DNA from: Pectinophora gossypiella
Lineage: Eukaryota; Arthropoda; Insecta; Lepidoptera; Gelechiidae
Direction of reading: 5' to 3'
Length of the DNA stretch: 64,000 nucleotides
NCBI RefSeq assembly: GCF_024362695.1
Contig: NC_065404.1
Coordinates: forward strand, 11,820,604 to 11,884,603
The position numbers and the translations under genes were made by a program. Under the pieces are notes generated by a model. That model made no database searches. It was given only the letters and a program-made list of their open reading frames with translations, and had not been told where the DNA came from. The first letter of the stretch is position 1, and each line of letters opens with the position of its first letter. Shown here one piece after another: positions 1-11,104 of the stretch.

Positions 1-2
1 AT

Positions 3-2831
3 ATATTATTACATGACTATGACGTAATACTGATTAATGAAACATGGCTACAGGATGATATCCTAAACACAGAGCTCTGTGATGGTCGCTATGAGATATT
101 TCGTTGTGATCGTAATAATGTAGTTACAAATAAGTCATGCGGCGGTGGAGTTATGATCTGCACGAAGCGAGAACTTGAAGCCGAGTTATGTAAACAATGG
201 AAGGGCTCCGCGGCTACTGAGACGCTTTGTGTATCTGTCCCATCACGAATACTCCACTCTTCTTCTAATTTACATATAGTAACAGCCTATGTCCCTCCGG
301 ATCCTAGTGACATTACTACCCGACTAAACCTTATAAAAAATAATATACAACACATTATGGACTGCTTTCCTTCTGATAATGTTATTGTGGTCGGAGACTT
401 TAATTTAACATGGATTACTTGGAATAGCTCGAATACCTATTGTATAAAAAAATCACCTTCTCAAGAAATAACGGACGCATCTACATCATTTTTGGATGAA
501 TTATTTTTCCTAGGTTTAAATCAATACAACTTAATTTGTAACTATAAAGGTAATTTTCTTGATTTATGTTTAAGCAATCTTCCATGCACTTCAGATCGCT
601 GTTCGCAACCGATTATTAAAGAGGATGTTGCACACCCCTCACTAGATATTGATGTTTTGGATTTGCATATCTTTCCCATCTTAGTAAATAATATACCCCG
701 GTACAATTTCTACAAATGCGATTATGACAAGATCAATGATTACTTAAGGACTATTGAATGGGCCGAATTGCTGACACATTGTAACACAGTTGACGATGCT
801 GTAGATATATTTTACAACGAATTACAACGATGTTTCGCTGAGTTTGTTCCTATCTCTAAAATAAATAAAAATAACACATATCCATACTGGTATAGTCAGG
901 CTCTGATAAAGGTTGACCGTGAAAAGGTGAAAATTCATAAGAGGTGGAAAAAATTTGGCAACCCTAGAGATTACGATGAATTCTCCCTTCTGAGAGAGAG
1001 ACAGCATCGTTTACAACAACTCTGTTTCAATAAGTTCAGTAGCAACGCAGAAAAATTCATTAAAAAATCCCCGAAATATTTTTGGAAATATGCTAAGTCT
1101 AAAAGGGGGGGATCCTCATATCCGAAGAAATTTACTTACAAAAATATTTGCTATACCGATGGTCATAATATCTGCTCAGCATTCAGTAATTTCTTTGAAA
1201 ACGTTTTTATATCTCCAACTACAGCTGATCAAGCCCACCAATCAACAACTTGCACCTATTCTTGTAACGAAATTTTATCATATATTAATGTCAATGAACA
1301 AATCATTTTAAAACTACTTCGTTCTTTAGACAGAAACAAAGGAGCCGGCTGTGACGGAATCCCTCCGATTTTTCTTGCCTCGTGTGCCGATGGTCTTTCA
1401 TTACCTGTCACTATATTGTTTCGTAGGTCACTTAAGGAGTGTGTTTTTCCCGCTGTTTGGAAGCGGGCCCAAATCGTTCCAGTACATAAGAAGGGATCAA
1501 AGTCCATGATAGAAAACTACCGTCCAATTTCAATTTTAAATACAATTAGTAAGCTATTTGAAAAATTAATATATGACCAAATATACTCCCTCATTGTGAA
1601 GGGCATACCTCAAACCCAGCATGGCTTCCTTCGAGGACGCTCCACAACATCAAACCTTGCCTTATTTTCAAACTTTGTGCTTAGTGAAATGGAGGGTGGG
1701 GGACAGGTGGACGTGATCTACACGGATTTCGAGAAGGCTTTCGACCGCGTGGACCACAAAATACTTCTTAAAAAACTGGAAAGCCTAGGTATTCACGGAG
1801 ATCTCTTGCGTTGGGTCCGCTCCTACTTAAGTAACCGCTCCCAAATTGTTGTTCTTGGTGGATACAGATCGGACTTGGTCGCTATTCCTTCTGGAGTTCC
1901 TCAGGGATCGCACCTCGGTCCTCTCTTTTACAATGCCTATATTTTTGACATTTACTACGCTATCAAAAACGCCAAGCACTTATTATACGCCGATGATAAG
2001 AAAATCTACATGACGACTCGCTGTGTTGCTGACTGTAGGCTATTGCAAGAAGATCTTAATAATTTATTCACTTACTACTCTGAAAACCGAATCTCTGTCA
2101 ACATTGGCAAATGTCAATGCATTAGTTTTACTCGGAAGATAACACCTTTAAACTTCTCGTACCACTTCAACGGCGTTGTTATTCAGAGGACCGAGGTGGT
2201 GCGGGACTTGGGAGTTACCTTCGACACGAAAATGCTCATGTCCACTCACATAGACACAATCACCAATAAAGCCTATCGCAACCTTGGTTTTGTTATCCGC
2301 ACCTGTCAGCCTTTCTTTTGTCCCATAACTCTTAAAATAGTGTACTACGCATATGTTCGTAGCATATTAGAGTATGCCAGTACTATTTGGTCTCCACAAT
2401 ATCATGTGTATATAAACCGTATTGAAAGCATACAGAAAAGATTCGTTAAACACCTTAACTTCAAATGTAGGAAAATAAACCGTGAAGCCACGTATGATGA
2501 GGTTTGTCGGGCACACAGTCTTCTTACACTGGAACAACGTCGCGACGTATTGGATATGGGTCTGCTATTCGACGTTATCCGCGGTCGTCTCGACTGTACT
2601 GAACTTCTAGGTAATGTCACTTTTAATACACCGAAGCGTCGGTCTAGGCATACAGCCCTATTTCACGCGCCATTTCATACAACTAATTATGGTAGAAACT
2701 CTGTAATGACCAGAGTTTTAAACACCTATAATCAACATTTTAATTCCGAAGGGGACATTGATCCCTTTATTGGATCTAAACAACTATTTATAACTAAAAT
2801 AAAACGTCATATAAACACAGATGGTCAATAA
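3..2831 (+). CDS. LINE ORF2: AP-endonuclease plus reverse transcriptase (5' partial)
   Basis: The frame is open from base 3, so the first ATG at 153 is not the true start. In order: part of an exonuclease/endonuclease/phosphatase domain (INETW near the start, then the GDFNL motif near 400-420), a linker, and a reverse transcriptase domain with RNKGAGCDGIPP, YRPISIL, DFEKAFDRVDH, SGVPQGSHLGPL and the catalytic YADD at about 1986-1997. It ends in a C-terminal region typical of Jockey-superfamily ORF2. The frame has no stop or frameshift over 2.8 kb, so this copy is young. The usual S-D-H of the endonuclease C-terminal motif reads V-A-H here, a possible loss of endonuclease activity. The family is inferred from motif style; the clade is not proven. 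Confidence 0.88.
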   Translation: MLLHDYDVILINETWLQDDILNTELCDGRYEIFRCDRNNVVTNKSCGGGVMICTKRELEAELCKQWKGSAATETLCVSVPSRILHSSSNLHIVTAYVPPDPSDITTRLNLIKNNIQHIMDCFPSDNVIVVGDFNLTWITWNSSNTYCIKKSPSQEITDASTSFLDELFFLGLNQYNLICNYKGNFLDLCLSNLPCTSDRCSQPIIKEDVAHPSLDIDVLDLHIFPILVNNIPRYNFYKCDYDKINDYLRTIEWAELLTHCNTVDDAVDIFYNELQRCFAEFVPISKINKNNTYPYWYSQALIKVDREKVKIHKRWKKFGNPRDYDEFSLLRERQHRLQQLCFNKFSSNAEKFIKKSPKYFWKYAKSKRGGSSYPKKFTYKNICYTDGHNICSAFSNFFENVFISPTTADQAHQSTTCTYSCNEILSYINVNEQIILKLLRSLDRNKGAGCDGIPPIFLASCADGLSLPVTILFRRSLKECVFPAVWKRAQIVPVHKKGSKSMIENYRPISILNTISKLFEKLIYDQIYSLIVKGIPQTQHGFLRGRSTTSNLALFSNFVLSEMEGGGQVDVIYTDFEKAFDRVDHKILLKKLESLGIHGDLLRWVRSYLSNRSQIVVLGGYRSDLVAIPSGVPQGSHLGPLFYNAYIFDIYYAIKNAKHLLYADDKKIYMTTRCVADCRLLQEDLNNLFTYYSENRISVNIGKCQCISFTRKITPLNFSYHFNGVVIQRTEVVRDLGVTFDTKMLMSTHIDTITNKAYRNLGFVIRTCQPFFCPITLKIVYYAYVRSILEYASTIWSPQYHVYINRIESIQKRFVKHLNFKCRKINREATYDEVCRAHSLLTLEQRRDVLDMGLLFDVIRGRLDCTELLGNVTFNTPKRRSRHTALFHAPFHTTNYGRNSVMTRVLNTYNQHFNSEGDIDPFIGSKQLFITKIKRHINTDGQ

Positions 2832-2839
2832 GTAATTTT

Positions 2840-3120
2840 TACAATGCAATGCGAAGCAGTGCATCGCGGAACGGTGGAGTGCAGTGTAATGCAATACAAA
2901 CAGTACAATACAATATGATACAATACAATACAACACACAACAAAACAACACACAACACATAACACACAACACACAACGCACAACACACAACACAACACCA
3001 TCACAATGCAATACAATTTAATGCAATGCAAAACGATACATTACAATACAATTCCATTGCAACATGACACAAATACACAATATAACAATCACTTCATACG
3101 ACAGCACTACAATATAATAT
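2840..3120 (+). repeat. Low-complexity ACAATGCA/ACACAACA block in LINE 3' UTR
   Basis: About 280 bp made almost entirely of the words CAATGCAATA, CAATACAA and CACAACACA, with very few G or T on this strand. Open frames across it are artefacts of composition. Confidence 0.8.
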
Positions 3121-3426
3121 TTGTTACTTTATTATATTATTATTACATTATTCAGTATTATTATTTATTACTATTTATGTATTATTATTTTTGTATATGT
3201 ATATGTATGTATATATGTGTGTATATGCATGTCTTCTTATCGGTGTTTCTTTAATCAAACAATTTGCTTTTGTATTCTTATTTTTTATCAATACATATGT
3301 TCGCCTCCATCAAATTGTAAACCGAGGATAGTTATAATTGGCTTATAAATTTCATCTTTGTACTGTAACCTTAAAATGTAAAGCTGTTACTATCCCTACG
3401 AATAAATAAATAAATAAATAAATAAA

Positions 3427-3560
3427 TCATCCTGGCTACTACTGGTTGCCTGGAAGAAATTGCTGCTTAGTAGTAAGGCCGCCAGATTGTACTGTATCTT
3501 TCGTCCACGTGAGTAAAACTTGTTTTGTATGCCGTGTGCAATAAAGTATATTTGTGATGG
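3427..3560 (+). mobile_element. 3' UTR fragment of a second LINE
   Basis: The block contains GGTTGCCTGGAAGAAATTGC, then TAAGGCCGCC and a terminal AATAAAGTATA. This pattern is common at the 3' ends of lepidopteran LINE transcripts (recognised from memory, not searched). It abuts the AAAT tail of the preceding element. Confidence 0.45.
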
Positions 3561-3798
3561 ACTGCACTATGTAGGGAATAGTCATCTCTCTATCTCTACT
3601 CTATTTACCTCATATAAAAATCTCATTTTTAATGTCGTGTGCTGCATAACTGCGTAAGTGCAAGCATGGCAGACAGTAGGGCTGTACATTACTTAACTAC
3701 TTACTTTAAAATTCGATAACTACCTACCTTTTCGCGAAACGTTTCGTCGATTTTTAATTCGTTTTACTAAGAGTTTAAAATTAATCAACGAAATACTG

Positions 3799-3956
3799 GT
3801 TACAAAGGCCACATCGAAGCAATTCATCTAAAAAAAGCAATATTGCTATTTGACATTTTTGTAGGCATTGCGCACTAACGTTACATATGCGCAAATGTCA
3901 AAGGTGAAATTAGATGAATTGCTTTGATGTCACCCTTTTAACCCCCCTGTTATTCA
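3799..3956. mobile_element. Palindromic MITE, family M1 (copy 1)
   Basis: Long inverted repeat: the left arm GCCACATCGAAGCAATTCAT is mirrored by ATGAATTGCTTTGATGTCAC in the right arm, around a centre that includes GCGCAAATGTCAAA. Related copies are at 4621-4772, 19350-19505 and 58791-58923. Confidence 0.75.
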
Positions 3957-4620
3957 TTTCGTTTTTCTGCCTTTTGGAAAATCGAAAATAAACACCCACT
4001 CCTTTCGAAAATGAGGTCATAAAACTACAGGAGCTCTAAATGGAAACTCTCCGTCATCCACCATTGTCGCCACCATTCCTTGCCAACCGGCTTTAGTTTA
4101 AGTACAAAGGATTTCGGATATTTTTTACGGGAGAAATATTGCAACTCAGATTAAGCATCCGAAAAATTACGAACATACATGAATAAAAAAAAAACAATAA
4201 AGAAAATAATTCGATTGACAAATTAAGTAATTCGATTTTTCTTCCGTTAAAAAAACAGCAATTTCATAGATTAAAATAGATTAATCACCTCTGAAATAAT
4301 ATATTCTTTTATTATAGGTATTATCCCGAGATTATAATATTAATAAAGTAAGCCTCACACTCCCACAATAAAATATAATTTTAATTGTGCAATAATCACC
4401 ACTAGAGTTGAGTGGCTAATTCATATTAGGTAAATCTATTTTTAAGTGTTATTATAATATACCCCTACTTAAATATAACTAAATATGACGATATTTTACT
4501 TAATTAATATTTTGTACGCAGCGTCTAAACGGCGTCGGATTACAGTTTTGATTTATAATGTCTGCCCAAGATTTGTTTATCTGACAGCATTAATTACTAC
4601 TTGAAGCTATGACTTATAAT
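3957..4620. other. AT-rich spacer, nothing recognised
   Basis: Contains A and T runs and scattered short words only; there is no coding frame and no clear repeat boundary. Confidence 0.5.
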
Positions 4621-4772
4621 GGGGGTTAAAAAGGCCACATGGAACCAATTCATCTAAAAAAACAATATTGCTATTTGACATTTGTTTACATTGCGCACTT
4701 ACTTTCATATGCGCAAATGTCAAAATTCAATATTGCTTTTTTAAACGAATTTCTTCTGCCTTTTTAACCCCC
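4621..4772. mobile_element. Palindromic MITE, family M1 (copy 2)
   Basis: The termini GGGGGTTAAAAAGGC and GCCTTTTTAACCCCC are perfect inverted repeats. The 152-bp element carries the same inner words as the other M1 copies (CAATATTGCTATTTGACATT and ATGCGCAAATGTCAAA). Confidence 0.8.
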
Positions 4773-5764
4773 ATGTACTCTGTGAAGATTATATAGCTTG
4801 GTATCTCCACAGATCATAGAACAAAACAACATAACAACAAGAGAGGTATGCCCTCAGCACCAAATTATTCGAGTCCACATGTCGCCTGTTAACTCTCGTT
4901 GGCGTGAGAATCGGCCGCACCAAGACATTTCTGACTGGACCGCTACATCGATTTATTCGCTGTTCGTTGCGTAATAACACATGCACTAGTTGTAGTTACG
5001 CGATACCAAAGAGACAATGAATGACGTGGAAAGTTATATAATACGATCGTTACCTCATATAATATGATCGTTTTGTGCATATTTCGCTCCCATCTGCTAT
5101 GCTACTGCGACATCTCTCTATAATAAGAACTATGTGACATATACTCTGTTAAAAATACTTAAGTATAGCTTAATTTTTCTTCTCTCGTGTGGGTGTGAGG
5201 TGGATTACCAACCTCATCAACCGTGGTGTCAGGGTTACTATTGAGCCGCCAAAGGCCCTGACATGATTCATGTAACGACTACTTATAGCTTGATTAATTT
5301 AACTGCTTCTGCTTTTATCATGTGATACCTATCTCGCTCCTGCAAATGACGCTTCTTAGTGGAAGAAAAGTATAGAACATAGGAAAGTGAAGCCAGATGT
5401 AATTTAACGCTTAGTCGGACACATAGGGATCAACGTGATCTTTCATCCTCGTAACAAAACCACGTGCCAACAAAATTTATGTTTAACCAAAATTAGAACT
5501 GAAAGAGGCTTAAGGCTGTATAATATTATACGGCAAACATACAGTAAAAATGGCATAAAACGAACACGAGAACATAAATACGATAAAGTAATGTTGTTGT
5601 AAGCACACGGGTGTAATTTTTATATTTTTTTATACGTACGTACATACATTTTTATTACTTACGGACTTAAAATTCGTTTTGGTGCATTTACGAGTCGGAT
5701 ACATTCACTTAAAGATTTATGATGCGGGTGTAAGTGGTAGAGTTGGAAAAGGAAAGCCTAGGCG
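4773..5764. other. Spacer with a SINE-A tail fragment
   Basis: A SINE family A tail lies at 5185-5290 (CGTGTGGGTGTGAGG, then CATCAACCGTGGTGTCAGGG and TGACATGATTCATGTAACG, minus orientation). The rest shows no gene or recognised element. Confidence 0.55.
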
Positions 5765-5905
5765 TACAGTTATGAGCAATACACACACTTTAGAACCCTG
5801 TCGCACTATCATATTTGACATTTGATGAGACTTACGGCTTTATTTGTCAAAAAAGTTAATGCGACATGGTTTCAAAGTGTATACATATTAGTACTCATGA
5901 CTGTA
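5765..5905. mobile_element. MITE family M2 (copy 1)
   Basis: About 140 bp with terminal inverted repeats TACAGTTATGAGCA and TACTCATGACTGTA. The inside carries TTTAGAACCCTGTCGCACTA and GTCAAAAAAGTTAATG. Other copies: 20128-20274, 21988-22134, 34981-35129, 60421-60566. Confidence 0.75.
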
Positions 5906-5989
5906 CTAAACGGCCTTATAATATATTATTATATTCACTAATGAACACGGGCCTTTCCTATGTCGAGTATGCTCTAAAACGCTTACACT

Positions 5990-6070
5990 CTACAGGTTGG
6001 CGGTGGAATAAACCCGGGTGAGAGCCCTCAGCGCTCTCCATTTGTCCGGCCAACTATTTGTTGCCATCAA
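5990..6070 (+). mobile_element. SINE family E, fragment
   Basis: GGGTGAGAGCCCTCAGCGCT followed by CATTTGTCCGGCCAA matches the 3' half of the full-length SINE-E at 20516-20770. Confidence 0.6.
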
Positions 6071-6484
6071 ACCAACAATAAATTAATAAAAAAGAAAGAA
6101 GTCGGAAGGTGGAAAATTTTAAGTACAAAAAAAATATAAACTTAAATTCACTAGACTATTTTAGTTACGTCCTGCTTGTCACCTAAACTGTTTCGGAAAG
6201 TATTAGCTAAGGAGAAGATGAAGTGAAATAAAAAACAGAGGAAACTTCTCAAAAGAGGGAAGAGGGAGGGAAGAGATTTTTTAAACAGCATGTAGACAAT
6301 ACAACGTTGACAAACATGCACAAATTATAACAAACATCTTATTTAAAACAAACCTGGGACATTTCGCACAACAGGTATGTATATTACAATATGATATACA
6401 TATAGGAAGAGATATATATACTATATAGGTTTGGTAGGTATAAAACCGACAACATTTCTTTTCAAATCAAGTATAAGTACGTTA

Positions 6485-6830
6485 TATGTTAGAGATATCG
6501 TAACGAAAACTTTGAAGGATAATTCAGGCCATGATTCTGAGTTGATATCAAGTGGAATTTTCCGTCGCAAAAGTATGGAAAGGAAAATAATTTTAAAAAA
6601 CAATTTTCATGAATTTTCCGACAGCACATCATCAACTCATAATCATGGTCTGAATCATCCCCCTCAGTGTTTGTTACGATGTCACTAACACCCTATCTAC
6701 TTGTATGGCAACTTGTATGTACTTGTACAGGGTGCAAGTGACACCGTAACAAATACTAAGGGGGATGATTCCGCTCATTATTCTGAGTTAATATTAAGTG
6801 GGATTTTCCATCGCAACAATTCATGTCCAT
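6485..6830. repeat. Dispersed repeat with mirrored 'GTTACGATGTCACTAACACC' ends
   Basis: GTTACGATGTCACTAACACC near 6673 is mirrored by GTGCAAGTGACACCGTAAC near 6731, and the flanks repeat the words TCTGAGTTGATATCAAGTGG and TCTGAGTTAATATTAAGTGG. Related sequence lies at 37180-37345 and a short piece at 10283-10325. The class was not determined. Confidence 0.55.
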
Positions 6831-6834
6831 CAAA

Positions 6835-7185
6835 GAGCAATTCCTTCACCTCCTTATAAGACACGACGTTCGCCTTCTCTTTAATCTGTTCCATGTAAGC
6901 TCTTCTTGGTCTTCCCCTTCCTCTCTTTCCTTGTAGCTTCCCTTCTATGATGTTTTTAATAAATTATAATAGTTTTATAATATAATATTTATTCTTTCCA
7001 TCCTCCTCCAACACCACATTTCAAAGGCCTCGAGTCTCTCTTTGTCTTTCTGAGTCAGCGTCCACGTTTCATATCCATAGAGGGCTGTACTCCATACGAA
7101 AGTTTTGATGCATCGTTTTTTGATTTCTTTGGCTATCTTACCTTTGAATATGCACGCCTTCGATCTTATTGTTCTGTTATTCATA
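6835..7185 (-). pseudogene. LINE reverse transcriptase C-terminal fragment
   Basis: On the minus strand, 6975-7184 reads through KKRCIKTFVWSTALYG, TWTLTQKDKERLEAFE and MWCWRRMERI. Past a short AT-rich interruption, about 6840-6960 reads GKRGRGRPRRAYMEQIKEK and SYKEVKELL. These are the end of the reverse transcriptase protein of an RTE-like or related LINE widespread in Lepidoptera. It is 5' truncated and interrupted, so non-functional. A sister fragment lies at 17201-17365 on the other strand. Confidence 0.7.
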
Positions 7186-7363
7186 ACGTAAGGTTATACA
7201 GTCAGGTAGGTATGTAAGTACAAACGAAAATTTAATTCACAAAAAACCGAATCTAAAATCCTTAATGGCTATTTTGGTTTTTACGCCTTTGTTCGGAACA
7301 TTTTAATTCCATGATAAAGGAAATAATAGGTTCCGCAGTTGTGGCATTGAAGTTACTTTGCGC

Positions 7364-8090
7364 ATAGTAATGACGAAAATATAAGGAGCTGTACAGTATA
7401 AACATACTAAAATGCGTAACAAAGAAAAAATCGATAAAGCGAACTGCATACCGAAAATGTACTTAAATGCCTTTATTTCTCTTTATTTATCAGCTGCTTC
7501 TCACCCTTAGCCAGTCTTACAGTGATGTGTTCACACCATTATTGTGGACTGCTTTAACCATGTTAAAACTTTAGTACTTGAACGTGACTGCAACTACTTA
7601 GTATTAAAGCCTTAATTTATAAAAAAAATAACCACATACAAACCACGGACTTATTTTAAAAAAAGATGGGATTAATGAGAGCTCATTACGCCTTTATTAT
7701 ATTGAAGATTGTAATGACAAAAATATAAGGAGCTAAATCCATATAGATATGCGTAACAAAGACAATAATGATAAAGGAAACTGCATACTTATTAAATGTT
7801 TACATGCCTTTACTTCTGCTAAAGAAAGCAAGCGTTCTGAGCGTTCAGCTGTTTTTCATCCTTAGCTAGCTATAGAGGCTTTTATTTTCTTTGTGGGGTA
7901 TTTTATGCTGATCTATAGAGGGAAAATGCCCTCACCATTATGATGGACTGCCTTATCCATCTTAGAACTTCAGTACTTGAATGTGACTGCAAATACTTAG
8001 TATTGAAGCCACTGATTTAGATTTAAAAAAAAACTTTTGCGATTAATGATCGCTCATTATTATGCCTTTATTTCATTAATAGTTTGGTAA
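7364..8090. repeat. Diverged tandem duplication, two units of about 350-400 bp
   Basis: Unit 1 (about 7364-7700) and unit 2 (about 7711-8090) share AATATAAGGAGCT, ATGCGTAACAAAGA, GAAACTGCATAC-like words, TTTAGTACTTGAACGTGACT and TACTTAGTATTAAAGCC in the same order. No coding sequence seen. Confidence 0.65.
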
Positions 8091-8493
8091 GTAAGTACTG
8101 TGATGTATGTTACTGGTCGTAGATTGGTTTATGGTCCCTATGTTTGAATTTATATTTTTAATTCTTTTGAAACACGTCCGTTGTTATTTGGCAGATTGGA
8201 TCCGGCGACGGTCGAAAAAGTAACATATTTTAACAAGGGCTGCTTTTCGTCTTTGGAACTCCTTCAGATCTTCGGGGGTCGTTTTGAACCTTTGTTTTAT
8301 ATATAGAGTCTGTTGTGTCTAATAAAAAATCCATTAAAAACATAAATATTGCCTCTTTATCTTCTATTCGTCCCTTCACATCTCACGCACACTACAGTGG
8401 GCATTATGTAAAGTATCAAAATGAGAAATAGGGTATGGCATTGAGTTACACATGGATTGATAATATATTAATTATGTGTGATGAACTAAACAG
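8091..8493. other. Spacer, nothing recognised
   Basis: There is no frame, terminal repeat or SINE boundary here apart from the left TSD (8479-8493) of the next element. Confidence 0.5.
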
Positions 8494-8696
8494 CAATAGC
8501 GGTGAAGGAAAACTTCGTGAGGAAACCCACATTTCCGAGAAATACATTTTCGGAGGTATGTGACCTAACCTGTATTGAGCTGGTTTTGCACTGGCGAGTT
8601 GGAAGGTCAGACAGGCAGTCGCTTAAAAAACCGGACCTGTCAAATCTTCAGGTTAGGTAAGCGGACCCTGTGAAAAACGGGATAATGCTAGGGAGA
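8494..8696 (+). mobile_element. SINE family B, 5'-truncated, with 15-bp TSD
   Basis: It starts inside the body at GGTGAAGGAAAACTTCGTGA and ends GGGATAATGCTAGGGAGA. TGATGAACTAAACAG flanks it exactly on both sides (8479-8493 and 8697-8711). Target duplication and 5' truncation show retroposition. Confidence 0.85.
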
Positions 8697-9039
8697 TGAT
8701 GAACTAAACAGGAACAAATTCTTTAGCCGTTACGTATACCTCTATTGTGTTTAAGGTTAAGTACTATAGTTCATCGCGAGATGACAACACCTGAGAAATT
8801 ATTATTGTTTACGAACGCACCTGTATTTCAAAACAATAAGAAATATACATTCTTATCTTTTGAAATCACGTGTAGTTTTTATGTTTTATTTTTTTTACAA
8901 AAGATACTTTTTTAATATAATTTAATAAATCTACGAACAAAGCCGTTGACCTTATAACCGACTCCTACCAAGCTATTAGCTACATGAATAGTAAAAAAAA
9001 AATAGGTAATTACTTACCATGTTATTGTGTAAGATTAAG

Positions 9040-9290
9040 GAGTACCGCAGGACGCGAGGACGAGCCCTCCTCAATGAGTTAAGTGGTCCAATCAGAGCGC
9101 ATCACTGGCACTCGCGACGTCTGTATACGGAGCGTCTGCGCACGTCAACTTCGCGCCTGCGCGGTCACCGACTGCCGCGACTGGCCGCGATTGTCCGCCA
9201 CTCGCGCGCCCTGCGCCGATCACCACACTCCGAAACAATAAGCTCCGGAATTGCCCAACTGGTTCACTGATTACGCTGATTAAGCCGTAA
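9040..9290. promoter_or_regulatory. GC/CpG-rich island, possible orphan promoter
   Basis: About 250 bp of strongly GC-rich, CpG-dense sequence stands in otherwise AT-rich DNA. It includes a CCAAT-type word (GTCCAATCAGAG), TGCGCACGTC and CGCGCCTGCGCGG. No exon could be attached on either strand. Alternatives are an old retroelement fragment or a promoter for a gene outside the window. Confidence 0.3.
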
Positions 9291-10030
9291 ACACGGGCCG
9301 AAAATGTCACGGATAACGAGAAGTACCCGACTTGTCCCGGAAGATTGTCGTAATTGGACCATCTGGCAGGGCCATTATCAAACAATGTTCAACATTACTC
9401 TTATGGCTATGTTATCGAGCTTGGATTGTAGTGGACGACTTTTGCTTCAGTTTTGCAATAATCCAAACATTTCATGTCAAAAAAGTAATTAAAAAAAACC
9501 GACTTAAAAATCTGTCTAATAAAAAGTAAGAAATAATTGTCCAATGCCAACAATATTACACGGGTCCAATTATCCCTTCTTTTTTAAAGTCAGTTAAGAA
9601 TGTTGACGTCGATCTCCTCTTCTCCTCGTGGTAGTACGAAGTCAAGAGCAAACCCATCTTAATTAAAAAAAAAATCCCGCGAGGCTGTCACTCCTTCTTA
9701 TGTAGAGCCATTTGAGGCCATAATATCGTCCTACGAATTCTACACTGAAATCCGTGACGCGTGACTTTCATCGTACTGTTACAGGTTCGAATCCCGACTT
9801 GGGCTTTAAACCATTGAATTCTACTATCATGAATTTGAATTCATGTTTGAATCATATTCATTCATACACATTCATTTATTCATTGCAAAGTCACTTAGTT
9901 ATATGGTAGTAGGTACTTGTGACGCCCTGCAAGGGCACAGCAACATAAGAGGTGACAGAATCATTATTATAACAATATTAATAAGATTACACGCTACATC
10001 ATTGTTGTTATCAATACATTACTCAATATA

Positions 10031-10063
<33 letters not shown>

Positions 10064-10280
10064 GTTACTAACATAGTTTGTAAGTTACATTGTTACTAAC
10101 AAAAAAATGGGCACTATTAGTCTGAAATAAAAGATTTTTATATATTATTTTTTTATTTTTATTTTTTTTATTTATTTAAACAACCAAAATTAACTAAGTT
10201 AAAAAAAAGTTAAAGGTAACAAAATGATTATACACATGCAAAATTATTACTTGATAATTTAAAACACAGTCTAAAATATA
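9291..10280. other. Gene-free AT-rich stretch with a TTAC microsatellite
   Basis: Holds (TTAC)n at about 10029-10062 and poly-A/T tracts. Frames at 9304-9529 are short and unlike known proteins. Confidence 0.5.
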
Positions 10281-10849
10281 CAGGATGTTAGTGACATCGT
10301 AACGAAAAAAAAATGGAACGTCTATTTGATTGTACTAAAAACGATGGTGGGTGTTTTTCTTGTCGCAAATGTTTAATTAAGATTTTGAATTTTTACTAAT
10401 GTATACATATACATTTTTTAAACAGATCATTAATAATGATAATCGATATGACGTGGTTTCCTGGATTTGTACCTGGGTAATAGCAATAGTCACGTAGCTA
10501 TCAGTCGGTGTATATAATAACTATATAGTGTACCTACTATTCACCTCTGCCTACCCCTCTTGGTACACAGGCGTGATGCTATGGTAATGTTAGGACTGAG
10601 AAAGCAGGACATAGGGGTTGGGACGCGGGAGATTATTTGCGTCGGGTCCTCATAATTATCATAACACAATTCTCGACCAGTTAATTTGATACAAAATGTA
10701 AATTGGTTACCAACTTACTCTATCTATGCGTAGTATTTGCTACTTCTACTACGTGGCTGAATCAGGAACTAGAGTAACCTTATGAATGAGGAAACGTTTT
10801 GCAACTACGCATACTATGTCATTGGTATCTACATCATAATGGATATCTC

Positions 10850-11044
10850 TAATTAAAGCACATAATAACGGGCTCTTACCGCGTTTAAATGGGGATATGA
10901 GAGTCCCGATATTTCGACACTGTTGCAAGTGCCATGATCACGGGATGACTGATGATGAGATTGGAGTGGAGTAGGTAGATCCATAATTTAAACCCATATC
11001 CCCATTTAAACGCGGTAAGAACCCGTTATTATGTGCTTTAATTA
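10850..11044. mobile_element. MITE with about 47-bp terminal inverted repeats (M5)
   Basis: The left end TAATTAAAGCACATAATAAC continues through CTTACCGCGTTTAAATGGGG; the right end is its reverse complement (CCCCATTTAAACGCGGTAAG, then GTGCTTTAATTA). The core contains GATATTTCGACACTGTTGCA. It has the structure of a non-autonomous DNA transposon. Confidence 0.8.
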
Positions 11045-11104
11045 TGATAATAACCGCGTAAACTTAAAACAATGGATATCTCTGTCTATGAATTAATGAA
11101 AAAA

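Larger units (their letters stand above)
1..3426 (+). mobile_element. Jockey-like non-LTR retrotransposon (LINE), 5' end outside window
   Basis: The element enters from the left edge, already inside its endonuclease/reverse transcriptase frame. After the stop it has a 3' UTR of about 600 bp: a strange low-complexity block of ACAATGCAATAC-like words (about 2840-3120), an AT-rich block, and a terminal run of AAAT repeats at 3402-3426 that marks the 3' end typical of target-primed LINEs. The upstream TSD cannot be checked because the 5' end is missing. Directly downstream lies the 3' end of a different LINE. Confidence 0.85.

Noticed and set aside
153..158. ATG at 153 as the start of the LINE ORF
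   Set aside because: The same frame is open back to base 3 and encodes endonuclease sequence, so the start lies outside the window.
2784..3254. Cys/Val- and Tyr-rich frames on both strands
   Set aside because: Pure low-complexity translation of the LINE 3' UTR.
10029..10062. Telomere-like repeat
   Set aside because: The unit is TTAC, not the insect TTAGG; an ordinary microsatellite.
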